From Lamprocystis purpurea DSM 4197 (lineage in GTDB: Bacteria; Pseudomonadota; Gammaproteobacteria; Chromatiales; Chromatiaceae): a stretch of 64,000 nt of DNA. A program made the translations under genes and the position numbers. Location of the stretch: assembly GCF_000379525.1 (NCBI RefSeq), contig NZ_KB902531.1, positions 79,616 to 143,615 of the forward strand, written 5' to 3'. A model generated the notes under the pieces. That model had not been told where the DNA came from and made no database searches. It saw only the letters and a program-made list of their open reading frames with translations. Shown here one piece after another: positions 1 to 8,899 of the stretch. How positions within the stretch are numbered: position 1 is the stretch's first letter; every line of letters starts with the position of its first letter.

Positions 1-84
1 GTGATACAGTGGGACGGAAATGGTACACCGGTGCTGATGACCGGACCGGCGCAACGGGTCTTCGAGGGGGAGATCGAGCTATGA
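1..84 (+). CDS. dapF: Diaminopimelate epimerase, C-terminal end (partial)
   Basis: Reading from base 1 gives 27 residues ending in a TGA at 82-84, and the peptide ends TGPAQRVFEGEIEL. This is the characteristic C-terminus of DapF, the cytoplasmic racemase/epimerase converting LL- to meso-diaminopimelate for lysine and peptidoglycan synthesis. The stop overlaps the ATG of the next gene (ATGA, 81-84), so the two are translationally coupled. The order dapF-DUF484-xerC is well known in gammaproteobacteria and supports the call. The rest of the gene lies left of the window. Confidence 0.85.
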   Translation: MIQWDGNGTPVLMTGPAQRVFEGEIEL

Positions 85-947
85 CCAAAACCAGGACCAA
101 GCCGGGCACCGAGTCAGCCCAGGCATCCGTCGACGCGGGAGCAGCGCAGGCGGCTGCCGCGGAACAGATGGTGGCCGCCTATCTGCGCGATCACCCGGAC
201 TTCTTTGAACGCAATGCAGCGGTTTTGGCGAGCTTGAGTGTGCCACACGCGCCGAGCGGCACCGTGTCCTTGATCGAGCGCCAGGTGAAAGTCCTGCGTC
301 GTCACCTGGAGGCCGAGCGCAGTCGTTTGGCACAACTGATCGCTCGCGCTCGCGAGTACGAAACGCTTTCCACCCGTCTGCACGCGCTGGTGCTGCAACT
401 GATCGGCGCCCCCGACCTGGAGCAGGTCGGTGCCGTGCTTCACGAGGCCCTGATGCGCGAGTTCAGCGCCCAGGCGGTCATGCTCAAACTCTTCCCGATC
501 GACCCGTCATCTGCGGACGCGGCGCGGGATCCGCTGGCGGTCGCTTTCAAGGAGTTCCTGCTGCGCGAGCACGCCCTGTGCGGTCCGCTGGATGAGGAGA
601 AGAACCGCTTCCTGTTCGGCGACCTCGGCGGTCAGGTTCAGTGTGCCGCGCTGATCCCGTTGCGCGGGACCGGCTGTTCCGGCGTGCTGGCCATCGGCGC
701 CGCCGATCCGGACCGCTTCAAGCCGGATATGCGCACCGACCTGCTGGATCGGCTGGGGGAGGTCGTCAGCCACAAGCTGCAGGGACTCCAGGCGTCCTCC
801 GCATCACGCCCGGCGCTGCTGCCCGATCCATTGCCCGATCCATTGAAGGCCGCGCTGCCCGTGACGCCGACGGCGCCGACACCGAAAAAGCCCCGCGGTC
901 CGCGGTCGCGTAAGCCGAAGGTCGTCGAGGACGTCGGCAGCGAATGA
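81..947 (+). CDS. DUF484 family protein
   Basis: A 288-residue protein of the DUF484 (YigA-like) family, which has a GAF-like fold and no assigned biochemical role. The N-terminal helical part contains YLRDHPDFFERN, typical of the family, followed by SLIERQVKVLRRH and a GAF-like body around residues 95-240. The C-terminus is a low-complexity Pro/Lys/Arg tail. I chose the ATG at 81 because it overlaps the dapF stop and leaves the conserved start intact; an earlier in-frame start at 9 would read through dapF. The stop overlaps the xerC start (944-947), so dapF, this gene and xerC form one coupled operon. Confidence 0.85.
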   Translation: MTKTRTKPGTESAQASVDAGAAQAAAAEQMVAAYLRDHPDFFERNAAVLASLSVPHAPSGTVSLIERQVKVLRRHLEAERSRLAQLIARAREYETLSTRLHALVLQLIGAPDLEQVGAVLHEALMREFSAQAVMLKLFPIDPSSADAARDPLAVAFKEFLLREHALCGPLDEEKNRFLFGDLGGQVQCAALIPLRGTGCSGVLAIGAADPDRFKPDMRTDLLDRLGEVVSHKLQGLQASSASRPALLPDPLPDPLKAALPVTPTAPTPKKPRGPRSRKPKVVEDVGSE

Positions 948-1849
948 GCGACGGGGCCGGCCCGATTGAGCCCTTTCTTGCCCACCTCGCCCATGAGCGG
1001 CGGCTGGCCGACCTGTCCATCACCGGCTATCGCGCCGACCTCGAGCGCATCAGCACCTGGCTGACCGACGCCGGGGGCGATGCCGACGCCATCACCCGGC
1101 TCGACCAGCCGCAAATCCGTCGTTACATCGCCTGGCGCCATCGGTCCGGCGTCGGCGGCCGTACGCTGCAACGGGAACTGTCCAGTCTGCGCAGCCTCTA
1201 TCGCTGGCTGTTGCGCGAAGGGCGGGTGCCCAACAACCCCGCGGTGGGCATCCGCGCGCCCAAGACCCCGCGCAAGCTCCCGGCCACCCTGGATGCAGAC
1301 CAACTGTGCGGTCTGCTCGATCGCCCCGTCGATGACCTGCTCGCCATCCGTGACACGGCCATGATCGAACTCTTCTACTCATCCGGGCTGCGCCTGGCCG
1401 AGTTGGTCAGTGTCAATCTGGGCGACATCGACATGGCGGACGCCGCGCTGCGCGTCACCGGCAAAGGCGATAAGACCCGCGTGGTTCCGGTCGGTACCCA
1501 GGCACGCGAGGCCGTTGCGTACTGGCTGCGTGTGCGCGCCAACCTGGCCGCGGGCGACGAACCGGCACTGTTCGTCAGCAGCCGGGGCAACCGCATCCAC
1601 CCGCGCACGGTGCGCACCCGCGTCGCCCAGTGGGCTCAGGAGCAGGGTGCGGACCGTCATGTCCACCCTCACCTGCTGCGCCACTCATTCGCCAGCCACC
1701 TGCTGGAATCCTCCGGGGACCTGCGCGCGGTGCAGGAGCTGCTGGGCCATGCCGATATCAGCACCACCCAGATCTACACCCACCTGGATTTTCAGCATCT
1801 GGCCCAAGTCTACGACCAGGCGCACCCGCGGGCGAAGCGTAAGAGTTGA
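944..1849 (+). CDS. xerC: Site-specific tyrosine recombinase XerC
   Basis: A 301-residue tyrosine recombinase that, with XerD, resolves chromosome dimers at dif. The N-terminal SAM-like DNA-binding domain covers roughly residues 5-95 and the catalytic domain residues 110-295. The full catalytic set is visible: Arg150 in SSGLRLAEL, Lys174 in the beta-hairpin, His243 and Arg246 in HPHLLRHSFASH, His269 in LLGHADISTTQIYTH and the nucleophile Tyr278. Length and position after dapF and DUF484 identify XerC rather than an integrase. The yigB-type phosphatase gene that often follows is absent; a palindromic repeat follows instead. Confidence 0.95.
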   Translation: MSDGAGPIEPFLAHLAHERRLADLSITGYRADLERISTWLTDAGGDADAITRLDQPQIRRYIAWRHRSGVGGRTLQRELSSLRSLYRWLLREGRVPNNPAVGIRAPKTPRKLPATLDADQLCGLLDRPVDDLLAIRDTAMIELFYSSGLRLAELVSVNLGDIDMADAALRVTGKGDKTRVVPVGTQAREAVAYWLRVRANLAAGDEPALFVSSRGNRIHPRTVRTRVAQWAQEQGADRHVHPHLLRHSFASHLLESSGDLRAVQELLGHADISTTQIYTHLDFQHLAQVYDQAHPRAKRKS

Positions 1850-1980
1850 TAGCGCCCGGGAGCCGTTCACTCATAGGCTAAATAAGTCCATTAGGGATGT
1901 CTTTGGGGCCTTGATCATCGTTCCGGCCGCGATCAGTTCCGAAATTTCTGGCCTTGATGGTAGTCCCGGCCAGCGGCGTG

Positions 1981-2033
1981 CGTAGTCAGGGCTTCCAGCC
2001 CTGACCGTGTCAGGCCAGGATGGCCTGACTACG
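1981..2033. repeat. Compound palindromic repeat, copy 1
   Basis: Outer arms CGTAGTCAGG (1981-1990) and CCTGACTACG (2024-2033) enclose two inner hairpins, CAGGGCT-tcc-AGCCCTG and CAGGCCA-gga-TGGCCTG. A diverged second copy lies at 61706-61773, and similarity continues about 30 bp downstream of both (GGAATC..TG.TCGAG). It has the form of a REP/BIME-type dispersed element. Its position between xerC and the convergent 2120-3271 gene could let it act as a bidirectional terminator (inference). Confidence 0.8.
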
Positions 2034-2119
2034 CATTCGGCGAGCTCACGTGGCCGGAATCTTGATCGAGGCCGCCTTTGGCATCTCGGTCGTCGTTTCA
2101 CTTATTTCTGACCATTTAC

Positions 2120-3271
2120 CTATCGACTCTCGATCAGATGCTTGCGCAGCAGTTCCTTCTTGATCTCCTCATAGGTCTGCTTATCGATATAGTTGTTCTT
2201 GTACAGCGACTCCGCCTCTTTGAGCTTGCGTTTGAGTTCATCGCCCGCGGCCGGATCCTTGGGCGGCACCGGGGCCGCCGCCGCCGATTTTTCCAATGAC
2301 GGTATCCGCAGTGTCGCGCCGACGTTGAGAACATTGGCGTATTTCACCGTGTCCCGATTGGCGGCGTAGATGACGGGCCAGCGTGTCGGATCGTTGTAGA
2401 ACGCCAGTGCGATCCGCGACAGCGTGTCCCCTGGTTTGACGACATAGGTGCTCAGCGTCTCTGTCTTGACCGGTTCCGGCTCCATGTTCGGATCGAACTT
2501 GGAGTATTTCCCGATGATCCGGGCCAGGGTGCCGTTGCCCTTGATCTTCGCCAAAAATTCATTGATGAAGACAAGCAGCTCGTTGTCGGACTTGTTGACC
2601 CCGATGCCGTACTGATCGGCCGACAGGGTACCATCCAAGACGAGCAGGCCGGGATTCTGGGAGGCAAAGTGCTCAAGAAATACCTTGTCGTTGATGAGCG
2701 CATCCGTCTTGCCGCCGGTGAGCGCGGCATAGGTATCGGCGGTCGCGGTCACCAGGAAAAAATTGGCACCGGGCATCAGTTCGGTGATGAGCCGTTCGCC
2801 CGTACTGCCGCGGGTGGCCGTGACCGTCTTCCCGGTGAGATCCTTATAACTCTTGATCCGATCCTGGTCCTTGGTACGGATCATGACCGCCAACCCGGTC
2901 GTGAAATAGGGGTCTGAAAAGTCGATCACCTCCAGCCGCTCACGGGTAATGGAGAAGCTGGAGATCACCACATCCAATGTCTGCTTGAGCAACAGCTCTT
3001 CGCGGGCTTTCGCGCCGGGAAGAATGGTCCACTGCGGCTTGACGCCCAGCGCATCGGCCAGCGCCCGCCCGAGATCCGGGTCGATGCCCACCAGTTCTCC
3101 GCGTTTGTCGCGGTATTGGATGGGCGGAATGTCCTCCCGAATGCCGATGTTGATCACCCCGCTGCTCCTGATCTCAGCGAGACTGCGAGCCTCGGCGAGG
3201 CGCCATGGGAGCAAAACCGGTACCAGGCTCATGACAACGAGCAGCAACAGCCGGCGGTTCAGTGCTTTCAT
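2120..3271 (-). CDS. Periplasmic solute-binding (SBP_bac_3) protein with LysM domain
   Basis: A 383-residue exported protein. A signal peptide (about 1-28) is followed by a family 3 extracellular solute-binding domain (about 30-265, with GVINIGIREDIPP and the ligand-site-like TATRGSTGERL). A LysM peptidoglycan-binding domain covers about 279-330 (YVVKPGDTLSRIA...LRIP). A charged helical SHOCT-like tail follows (AESLYKNNYIDKQTYEEIK). There is no ABC permease or ATPase nearby, so a sensor or structural role at the cell wall is more likely than transport. The ATG at 3271 is chosen because AAGGAG lies just upstream and the signal peptide begins there. It starts 10 bp after the SUMF1/zinc-ribbon gene, so the two form an operon. 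I infer it is the cell-wall-facing part of the tubulin-associated system. Confidence 0.8.
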   Translation of the reverse strand: MKALNRRLLLLVVMSLVPVLLPWRLAEARSLAEIRSSGVINIGIREDIPPIQYRDKRGELVGIDPDLGRALADALGVKPQWTILPGAKAREELLLKQTLDVVISSFSITRERLEVIDFSDPYFTTGLAVMIRTKDQDRIKSYKDLTGKTVTATRGSTGERLITELMPGANFFLVTATADTYAALTGGKTDALINDKVFLEHFASQNPGLLVLDGTLSADQYGIGVNKSDNELLVFINEFLAKIKGNGTLARIIGKYSKFDPNMEPEPVKTETLSTYVVKPGDTLSRIALAFYNDPTRWPVIYAANRDTVKYANVLNVGATLRIPSLEKSAAAAPVPPKDPAAGDELKRKLKEAESLYKNNYIDKQTYEEIKKELLRKHLIESR

Positions 3272-3281
3272 CGCGTGCTCC

Positions 3282-4169
3282 TTAATGTGCTGCCGGATCA
3301 GCGTCGCGGCAGGTCCGGAATCCGATGTAGTGATGATAGGTTCCTTTGGTGCCAAGCCGGTTCACCCGCTTCAGATCGGCGAGCGGACGGCCTTCCCGAT
3401 CCCAATACCAGTAGCCGCCCAGGAAAGCGGCCTCGTCGGTTCCCGAGTCCACCCATTCGCTCACATTGCCGACCATGTTGAGCAGGCCGTGGCTGTTCTC
3501 GTCGCGGTCATCGGTGACGCTGCGGGGCTTGTCCATGGTGCTGCCGCCCAGCGCGGCTTTGGCGGGGTCGCTCAGCTCATCACCGAGGGCAAAGAGCCAT
3601 TCGCTTTCCCGGCACAAGCGTTTGCCGTTCGCTTCCGCGAACCGTCCGGCGTTCTCCCAGGTGATATCCACCACCGGCAGGTCGTCGGTGAAGCCTTTGG
3701 GGGCTTGGTAACCAGGGAACACGGTCCGATAGTCCCCGACGCTCACTTCAGTCCGGTCGATCCAAAAATCGGCGAGCTTGACCATATTCGGATCAACCGC
3801 CGCGGCAGGGGGACGCGGTGGCGGAACGGGTTCCGCTTGGGGGGGCACAGGGAGCACAGGTTCGTCACGAGGAGTCGGCGGTTCCGCCGGTATCGCGAGC
3901 GCCGGTTGTTCCGGTGCGGCCGCGGGGCTCAGGTAGCCCCAGAGGAATTTCATCGCCACCAGGGCGATGGCCACCAGCACGAGCAGGGCGATGACGCCGC
4001 CGATCAGCTTGGAACGGTCCTTGCCGGGCTGGCTCACCATGAGGCCCCGGCCGCATTCCGTGCAGACCGGCGCGGCACCCTCGGGGATACTGATGTCGAC
4101 CCCGGTGTCGGCCAGGGTGCAATTTCCGAAGTTGGTGCATTTGCCGGTGCGGACGGTCTGTTCGGCCAT
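3282..4169 (-). CDS. Zinc-ribbon, single-pass membrane protein with SUMF1/FGE-type domain
   Basis: A 295-residue protein in three parts. An N-terminal zinc ribbon has Cys11-x5-Cys17 (CTNFGNC) and Cys36-x2-Cys39 (CTECG). A transmembrane helix lies at about 55-79, followed by a Pro-rich linker. A C-terminal formylglycine-generating-enzyme-like domain covers about 138-292, with FWIDRTEVSVGDY, KRLCRESEWLFALG, NSHGLLNMVGNVSEW and a closing GFRTCRD. I do not see the paired active-site cysteines of true FGE, so a binding role is likelier than catalysis. The topology would put the ribbon in the cytoplasm and SUMF1 in the periplasm. From memory, this CT.FGNC-type ribbon also starts OmpA-family or periplasmic-binding proteins found with bacterial tubulin-like genes, and the divergent neighbour at 4469 is such a tubulin. 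Confidence 0.75.
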   Translation of the reverse strand: MAEQTVRTGKCTNFGNCTLADTGVDISIPEGAAPVCTECGRGLMVSQPGKDRSKLIGGVIALLVLVAIALVAMKFLWGYLSPAAAPEQPALAIPAEPPTPRDEPVLPVPPQAEPVPPPRPPAAAVDPNMVKLADFWIDRTEVSVGDYRTVFPGYQAPKGFTDDLPVVDITWENAGRFAEANGKRLCRESEWLFALGDELSDPAKAALGGSTMDKPRSVTDDRDENSHGLLNMVGNVSEWVDSGTDEAAFLGGYWYWDREGRPLADLKRVNRLGTKGTYHHYIGFRTCRDADPAAH

Positions 4170-4468
4170 GGTTTAGCTCCAAAAAATCTAAGGATGTCGA
4201 CAGTCTCATCGGCCCCGCGCCGAACGGTCTGTCCACGGGGCTGGCGACAGACTCGGCCGCGACGGTTCCAACGGTGACGGATGCCGATGAATGGACAGGA
4301 CATCGAAACGGCGGCTACACGACATGATGCGTGATCATAGCGACGCCGGGAGCGACGGGCAAGGACGCATGACGAATCACCGGCGCATGGCCCATAATCG
4401 CCCGGCAGCCAGGCGCGCCCCGCGCGGACAAGCTGTCATCTTGCCCTGTTCAACCCTGAGAATCGGCT

Positions 4469-7468
4469 ATGAAGAACCACCTGATCATCGGTCTGGGCGG
4501 CACCGGGGGCAAGATCCTCCGTGCCCTGCGTAAGAACGTCTTTCAGGAATACCGCGGCAACGAGCCCGATCAGGTCAGGCTGCGCTATCTGTATGTCGAT
4601 TCGAGCAAGGAAATGATGGCCATCGACGACGCCACCTGGCGTATTCTCGGGGAAAGCGTGCAACTGGCCACCCGCAGTCAGCTCCTGATCACCGGCGGGA
4701 ACCTCAACCAGATTCTCGACAATCTCAGCGGTCACCCGAATATCCAGCCCTGGATCGGCAGCCGTGACCAATGGAAAGACATTCTCAGCAGCATCGTCGG
4801 GGAGACTCTGGGCGGCCAGAAACGCCGGCTGGGGCGCTTTCTGTTCGCCTGCAAGGCGCGCCAGTTCAAGGACCAACTCAAGCAACTCGCCGGCGAGCTC
4901 AGCACCGGTGCCGATGCCAGCGTGACCTTCCATGTCTGCTGCGGTCTGGCCGGCGGGACCGGCAGCGGCGCGGTCATCGATACGGTGGCGCAGATTCGCG
5001 CGCTCTATCGCGACCCGCGCATGTACCGCATCGTCATCTATGCCCTGTTGCCCGAGGAAATTCCGAATCCGAACTGGGATACCGGCAATTACCACGCCAA
5101 CGGCTATGCCGCGCTGGTCGAATTGAACGCGCTGAGCGTCGGCGCCTATCAGCCCCACGATATCGCCGAGCGGGGTGAGCGGCTCGCCCTCAGCGATCCG
5201 TTCAACGGCTGTTATCTCTTCTCCAATCGCAACGAAAACGGTCTGCAGGTGGATGTCGACAAGACGCTACCCGGCGTCGTCGCCGATTTCCTGTTCCAGA
5301 AGCTGGTCGCCGTACGCAATGCGGAGGCGATGAAGCTGCTGGAGAAGATGGAGAATGCCGAGAACGGCGACGGCACGGCGGAGACCCGCCCCGGCAGCAC
5401 CGCTCCCTTGCGTTCGAAACGCTTTCTCACCTTCGGTATCAAGCGCCTGGCCGTCCCCGAGATGGAAATCCGGGAATATCTCACGTATCGCTTCGCCCGC
5501 CAGGCCGCCCTGCAACTGCGCTATAACAACTGGGACGATACCTTCGGGTTCCGGGATGAGCCGCGCAACCAGGATTTCGGCGAGTTCGTGCGCGACGGTC
5601 AGACCCTGGAGCGCTGGTCCCTGACCGACGAGCACCTGACGCTGTCGCGCGGCATCCTGCCTGAGGAGATCAACAATAAGAAATGGAAGCCCATCGTCAA
5701 CGAGTGGCTGGATGTGCTGCCGCAGCTCATGGGGCTGGTACAGACCCAGGACGACAAGGTCTGGATCAATGAGATCGATAAGCTCATGGCCCAGCGCTTC
5801 GCGGAGAGTTACCGTGGCCTCGGCGTGCGCAAGTTTTATGAAACCAAACTCCAGGCGCGCAAGGACCACGTTCGTGAATTACGCCGCCGGGTCGAGGGCG
5901 AGCTGTTCGATGAGTGGAGGAACGGCGTCAAGTCCATGCAGGACATCACCCGGTGTCTGGCCGCCCTCATCGGCGCGCTGGAAGAGCGGCTGGTGGGGAC
6001 GGACGACCGCATCACCCGCGCCAAGAACAATGCCGACAGCGCTGAACAGCGGGTGGCGGCCAATCGTGCCGACTATGCCCAGGTCGGTTTGGTTTCGCAA
6101 TTGCTCGGCAAGCGCCGCAACCTGCTCGATCTCCAGGGCGAGGCCCTGCGCGAACTGTATACCGCCCGCACTCAGGCGGAAGCCTGGGCTTTCGCGAAAC
6201 GCCTGCTTCAGGAAGCCGTCAACGAATTCAATGCACTGGCGGCCGATGTCGCGGCCTGCACCCGGCTGGTGGATGAGTCCATCAAAGAATTCAAGGAGCG
6301 CATCGACGCGCGCATCAACGATGGTGACACCCCGGATCTGCGCCAGTCACTGGTGCGCTTCTACAATGCGGAGAACGTCCGTGTGTTCGCGCGCGATCTG
6401 GAGAAAGACCGCGGCGAACAGACCCGGCAGTCGCAGGCGGTGCGTCTCGCCCTGATCGAACAGATTGCCGCCGATCCGTCATTCTCCGCCTTCCAGGCGC
6501 GGATCAGCCGCCAGCGCTTCTTCGACGTGATGGAACAGCGGTGTGCGCAGAGTTCTCAGGCGGCGCATGACGCGCTGGTGGCATCGCACCGTGACCGCCG
6601 TCCATTGCTCGGGGTCAACATCGTCGGCCAATTGGAGCGGGAGTATTCGGGGCGCACCGATGAACTCAAGAAATTCATTCACGATCTGGTCAACCAGGCG
6701 GGGAATTTCCTTGAGTTCGACTCCCAGGCGGTCGTCATGGGCGCGGCCAAGACCAAGGTCTCGCAGTTCCTGGTCATACTCCCGGCGACCCCCGAGCTGG
6801 CCCAGTTCAGTGAAGACCTGGAGGCCCTGTTCCGCGACAACTTCCGCGGTGACATCCCGGTGGCCATTATCAAGAGCGAGACCAAGCCGAACGAGATCAC
6901 CCTGCTCGGGCTGACCAACCTGTTCCCACTGCGCCTTGCCAAGGCCACCCGCTTCCTCAAGGAGCAATACGAGCGCCGTCTCACGCAAGTCGACAATCCG
7001 CAGCGACTGAAGCTGGAGTTGCACGGCGAAGGCGACGGCACCCAGTGGCCCGAGATTGTCCTGGCCGATGAGCGCGTCCAACGCGAGAAGGCCCTGCCGG
7101 CCCTGATGCTGGCCAAGGCGCTGGGCCTCATCAGCACCGTCACCAGCCCGACCACCGGCCTCAACGAGCTCTACCTGATCGGCGAGGACCCTGACGGCCT
7201 GCCGGTGCGCACCCGCCTCGGTAAGGGACTGCCGGACGTGTTCGAGAGCATCGACCTCGCCGCCGCGCAACGGCTCGTCGATGCGACCCAGGCGCAGTTG
7301 GCGGGAGACGCCTTCCGCCACGTCGACCAGCGCGCCGCGCTGCAGGCGGCCGTGCGTGACGAGTTGAAGCAGATCCTCGCCGAGCGGCGCAATGACTTCG
7401 AAGACCCGGTCTATCGCCGCTTCGAAGCGGCGGCGCGGGGGGCGATTCAGATTCTCAAGGGCGGTTGA
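4469..7468 (+). CDS. Bacterial tubulin-like GTPase (Tubulin_2/FtsZ-like family)
   Basis: A 999-residue protein whose N-terminal third is a tubulin/FtsZ-type nucleotide-binding domain. GLGGTGG at residues 8-14 forms the first phosphate loop, and GLAGGTGSG at 159-167 is the tubulin signature (T4) loop. The middle (about 400-640) is strongly helical with coiled-coil stretches (KNNADSAEQRVAANRADY). The C-terminal part is unassigned. It is about three times the length of FtsZ. It starts 300 bp from the divergent SUMF1 gene, so the two probably share a regulatory region. Known families of this type were predicted to act in membrane remodelling with a vWA protein and a dedicated GTPase; both occur at 14046-20333 here. 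Filament formation and GTP hydrolysis are not shown by sequence alone. Confidence 0.85.
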   Translation: MKNHLIIGLGGTGGKILRALRKNVFQEYRGNEPDQVRLRYLYVDSSKEMMAIDDATWRILGESVQLATRSQLLITGGNLNQILDNLSGHPNIQPWIGSRDQWKDILSSIVGETLGGQKRRLGRFLFACKARQFKDQLKQLAGELSTGADASVTFHVCCGLAGGTGSGAVIDTVAQIRALYRDPRMYRIVIYALLPEEIPNPNWDTGNYHANGYAALVELNALSVGAYQPHDIAERGERLALSDPFNGCYLFSNRNENGLQVDVDKTLPGVVADFLFQKLVAVRNAEAMKLLEKMENAENGDGTAETRPGSTAPLRSKRFLTFGIKRLAVPEMEIREYLTYRFARQAALQLRYNNWDDTFGFRDEPRNQDFGEFVRDGQTLERWSLTDEHLTLSRGILPEEINNKKWKPIVNEWLDVLPQLMGLVQTQDDKVWINEIDKLMAQRFAESYRGLGVRKFYETKLQARKDHVRELRRRVEGELFDEWRNGVKSMQDITRCLAALIGALEERLVGTDDRITRAKNNADSAEQRVAANRADYAQVGLVSQLLGKRRNLLDLQGEALRELYTARTQAEAWAFAKRLLQEAVNEFNALAADVAACTRLVDESIKEFKERIDARINDGDTPDLRQSLVRFYNAENVRVFARDLEKDRGEQTRQSQAVRLALIEQIAADPSFSAFQARISRQRFFDVMEQRCAQSSQAAHDALVASHRDRRPLLGVNIVGQLEREYSGRTDELKKFIHDLVNQAGNFLEFDSQAVVMGAAKTKVSQFLVILPATPELAQFSEDLEALFRDNFRGDIPVAIIKSETKPNEITLLGLTNLFPLRLAKATRFLKEQYERRLTQVDNPQRLKLELHGEGDGTQWPEIVLADERVQREKALPALMLAKALGLISTVTSPTTGLNELYLIGEDPDGLPVRTRLGKGLPDVFESIDLAAAQRLVDATQAQLAGDAFRHVDQRAALQAAVRDELKQILAERRNDFEDPVYRRFEAAARGAIQILKGG

Positions 7469-7895
7469 AGCCGACGTCCTCGGCGATCATGGCCCAAGCC
7501 CCGGGTTGCGCCAGATCCAGTTCCTTCCAGTCGTCGACTTGGGCCCCGGTATCAAGTGAATGCCACTCGCCGGCCCGGCGATCCAGGTCGATTTCCAGGC
7601 TAATCTCGTGAGTGCCGAGCGACCATTCTGCTTGGACGCCTCCTTCGGCAGTGGGATAGAGATAGGGTGGCGGGAGTAGGTCCGGGTAGTGTGAGCCAAA
7701 GCACCGGGCGAGCCAATCCAAGCCTTGCGGGCTGGGGGCAAATCCGCGGCCGTCGAGCCAGCCGTTTTTTAACCCACGCAGGTCGTCCAGCCTGGCCGCC
7801 ACGTCGTTGGCGTCCAGGATGCCGATGTGCTCGACCTCGGCCAAGCCCTGAAGCCGTTCGTTGCGATTGAATCGCCCGATGCCCCTCACCTGCAC
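7455..7895 (-). pseudogene. C-terminal fragment of a split uncharacterised gene
   Basis: A 146-residue frame starting with GTG and no convincing ribosome site. It contains GIGRFNRNERL, VEHIGILDANDVAARLDDL and YPTAEGGVQAEWSL. I recall proteins of about 370 residues in which this sequence forms the second half and the neighbour at 7886-8296 forms the first. In-frame codons just before the GTG read G-T-R-V, as if the coding sequence once continued upstream. The tail overlaps the end of the tubulin gene by 14 bp in convergent orientation. No function is known to me. Confidence 0.55.
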
Positions 7896-8296
7896 CCGGG
7901 TGCCCTGTCGAAATAGCCGAGCAAGGACTCAGGAAGGTAATCCGAGATACGGCCGTCGCGGTTGGCGGCATCGATGGCCCCAAGGATGTGCTCGCGGCCC
8001 TGCTCGAAATAGACTTGACTACCGGGAGGGAAATACCCGTCTGATTGGGCGAATAAGTCGATCCGCGGGATAGCGCTGCCCGGCTCGACCGCCGTCAGCT
8101 TGAGTGCGATGCCGTCGGTGAAGCCACGGGGAGTGCGCTTGCGGTCCTCGTGATCCTGGAGATATCGCCATTTGGCAACCTCAATGACCATTTCCTCCAG
8201 CACGGCCAAGTCCTTGAGCAGTTCCAGCGGGATCGCATGTTCGTCGAAACGCTCACCCTCCATGCGGGGGCTCAAGAAAGGGATGTGATCGATCAT
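7886..8296 (-). pseudogene. N-terminal fragment of a split uncharacterised gene
   Basis: A 136-residue frame starting at ATG 8296 (MIDHIPFLSPRMEGERFDEH), with AAAGGT upstream. It ends LPESLLGYFDR followed by four out-of-family residues and a stop, exactly where the second fragment begins in another frame. The simplest reading is an internal deletion with a frameshift that removed the middle of one gene. An earlier start at 8320 is possible but has no ribosome site. It follows the TOPRIM-like gene and appears to be part of a decayed defence locus. Confidence 0.55.
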
Positions 8297-8347
8297 GCGG
8301 TTACCTTTGATACTCCCCACCAGCGGTTGTCCAAGACAGGCGCGGCC

Positions 8348-8899
8348 TCATGGCATCCTCGCCCGATACTCGCGGCAGGCGCGTTCAAGCGAAGGGGGCA
8401 CGGGCTCGCGTAGCTTTCCGGCATCGCACATATCCTTGAGCGTGTTGACCATGGGGCGGCAATCGAGGCTTTTGTCAAATTTGGAATATGTTTCCTGTTC
8501 GTCGACGGCATTACCCTTCAGGTACTCCAGCCACGTCTCTATATTGCGTGCCGGAATAATGTGCAGTATGGCTTCGGTGGGTTTTCTTGCGGGCAACGCC
8601 GCTGCTTCCAACGCTTTGGAAAGCTGGGCATCACGGCGGCCTCCGCCCTGCTTATCTTCATCGATTACCGCGATCAACGCCTTGGCAACGTGCGGCGCGG
8701 ATCGCAGCTTGCGCACTTCTTGGGCGTATTGCTCCCGGACCCACTGTTCGCCGCTACCGCGCCCGTCGCGGCCGTGGGGGTTCATGACCACGACGATCTG
8801 TCGGTTCTCCCAACCATTCTGGATGAGGAAACGGCGCACAAAAGTCTCGTGCTGGCGATCTTCACACAGAACAACGATTTGGACGCGGCGCCGACTCAT
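8348..8899 (-). CDS. TOPRIM-like / DUF4276-like predicted nuclease
   Basis: A 183-residue protein. The N-terminal strand VVLCEDRQHETFVRRFL resembles the glutamate-containing first motif of TOPRIM/DUF4276 proteins (usually VEG.TE..FV), and ALIAVIDED supplies an acidic pair as in the second TOPRIM motif. HIIPARNIETWLEYL near residue 135 resembles the conserved E-W segment of RloB-like proteins. The start at 8899 overlaps the stop of the upstream ATPase (ATGA), so the two are made together. By analogy with OLD, PARIS and RloA/RloB pairs, it would be the nuclease effector of an ATPase-sensor defence pair. The family assignment is by motif only. Confidence 0.55.
   Translation of the reverse strand: MSRRRVQIVVLCEDRQHETFVRRFLIQNGWENRQIVVVMNPHGRDGRGSGEQWVREQYAQEVRKLRSAPHVAKALIAVIDEDKQGGGRRDAQLSKALEAAALPARKPTEAILHIIPARNIETWLEYLKGNAVDEQETYSKFDKSLDCRPMVNTLKDMCDAGKLREPVPPSLERACREYRARMP

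Noticed and set aside
2949..4277. 442-codon plus-strand frame over the SUMF1 gene
   Set aside because: Shadow frame; SUMF1 motifs and the zinc ribbon read on the minus strand.
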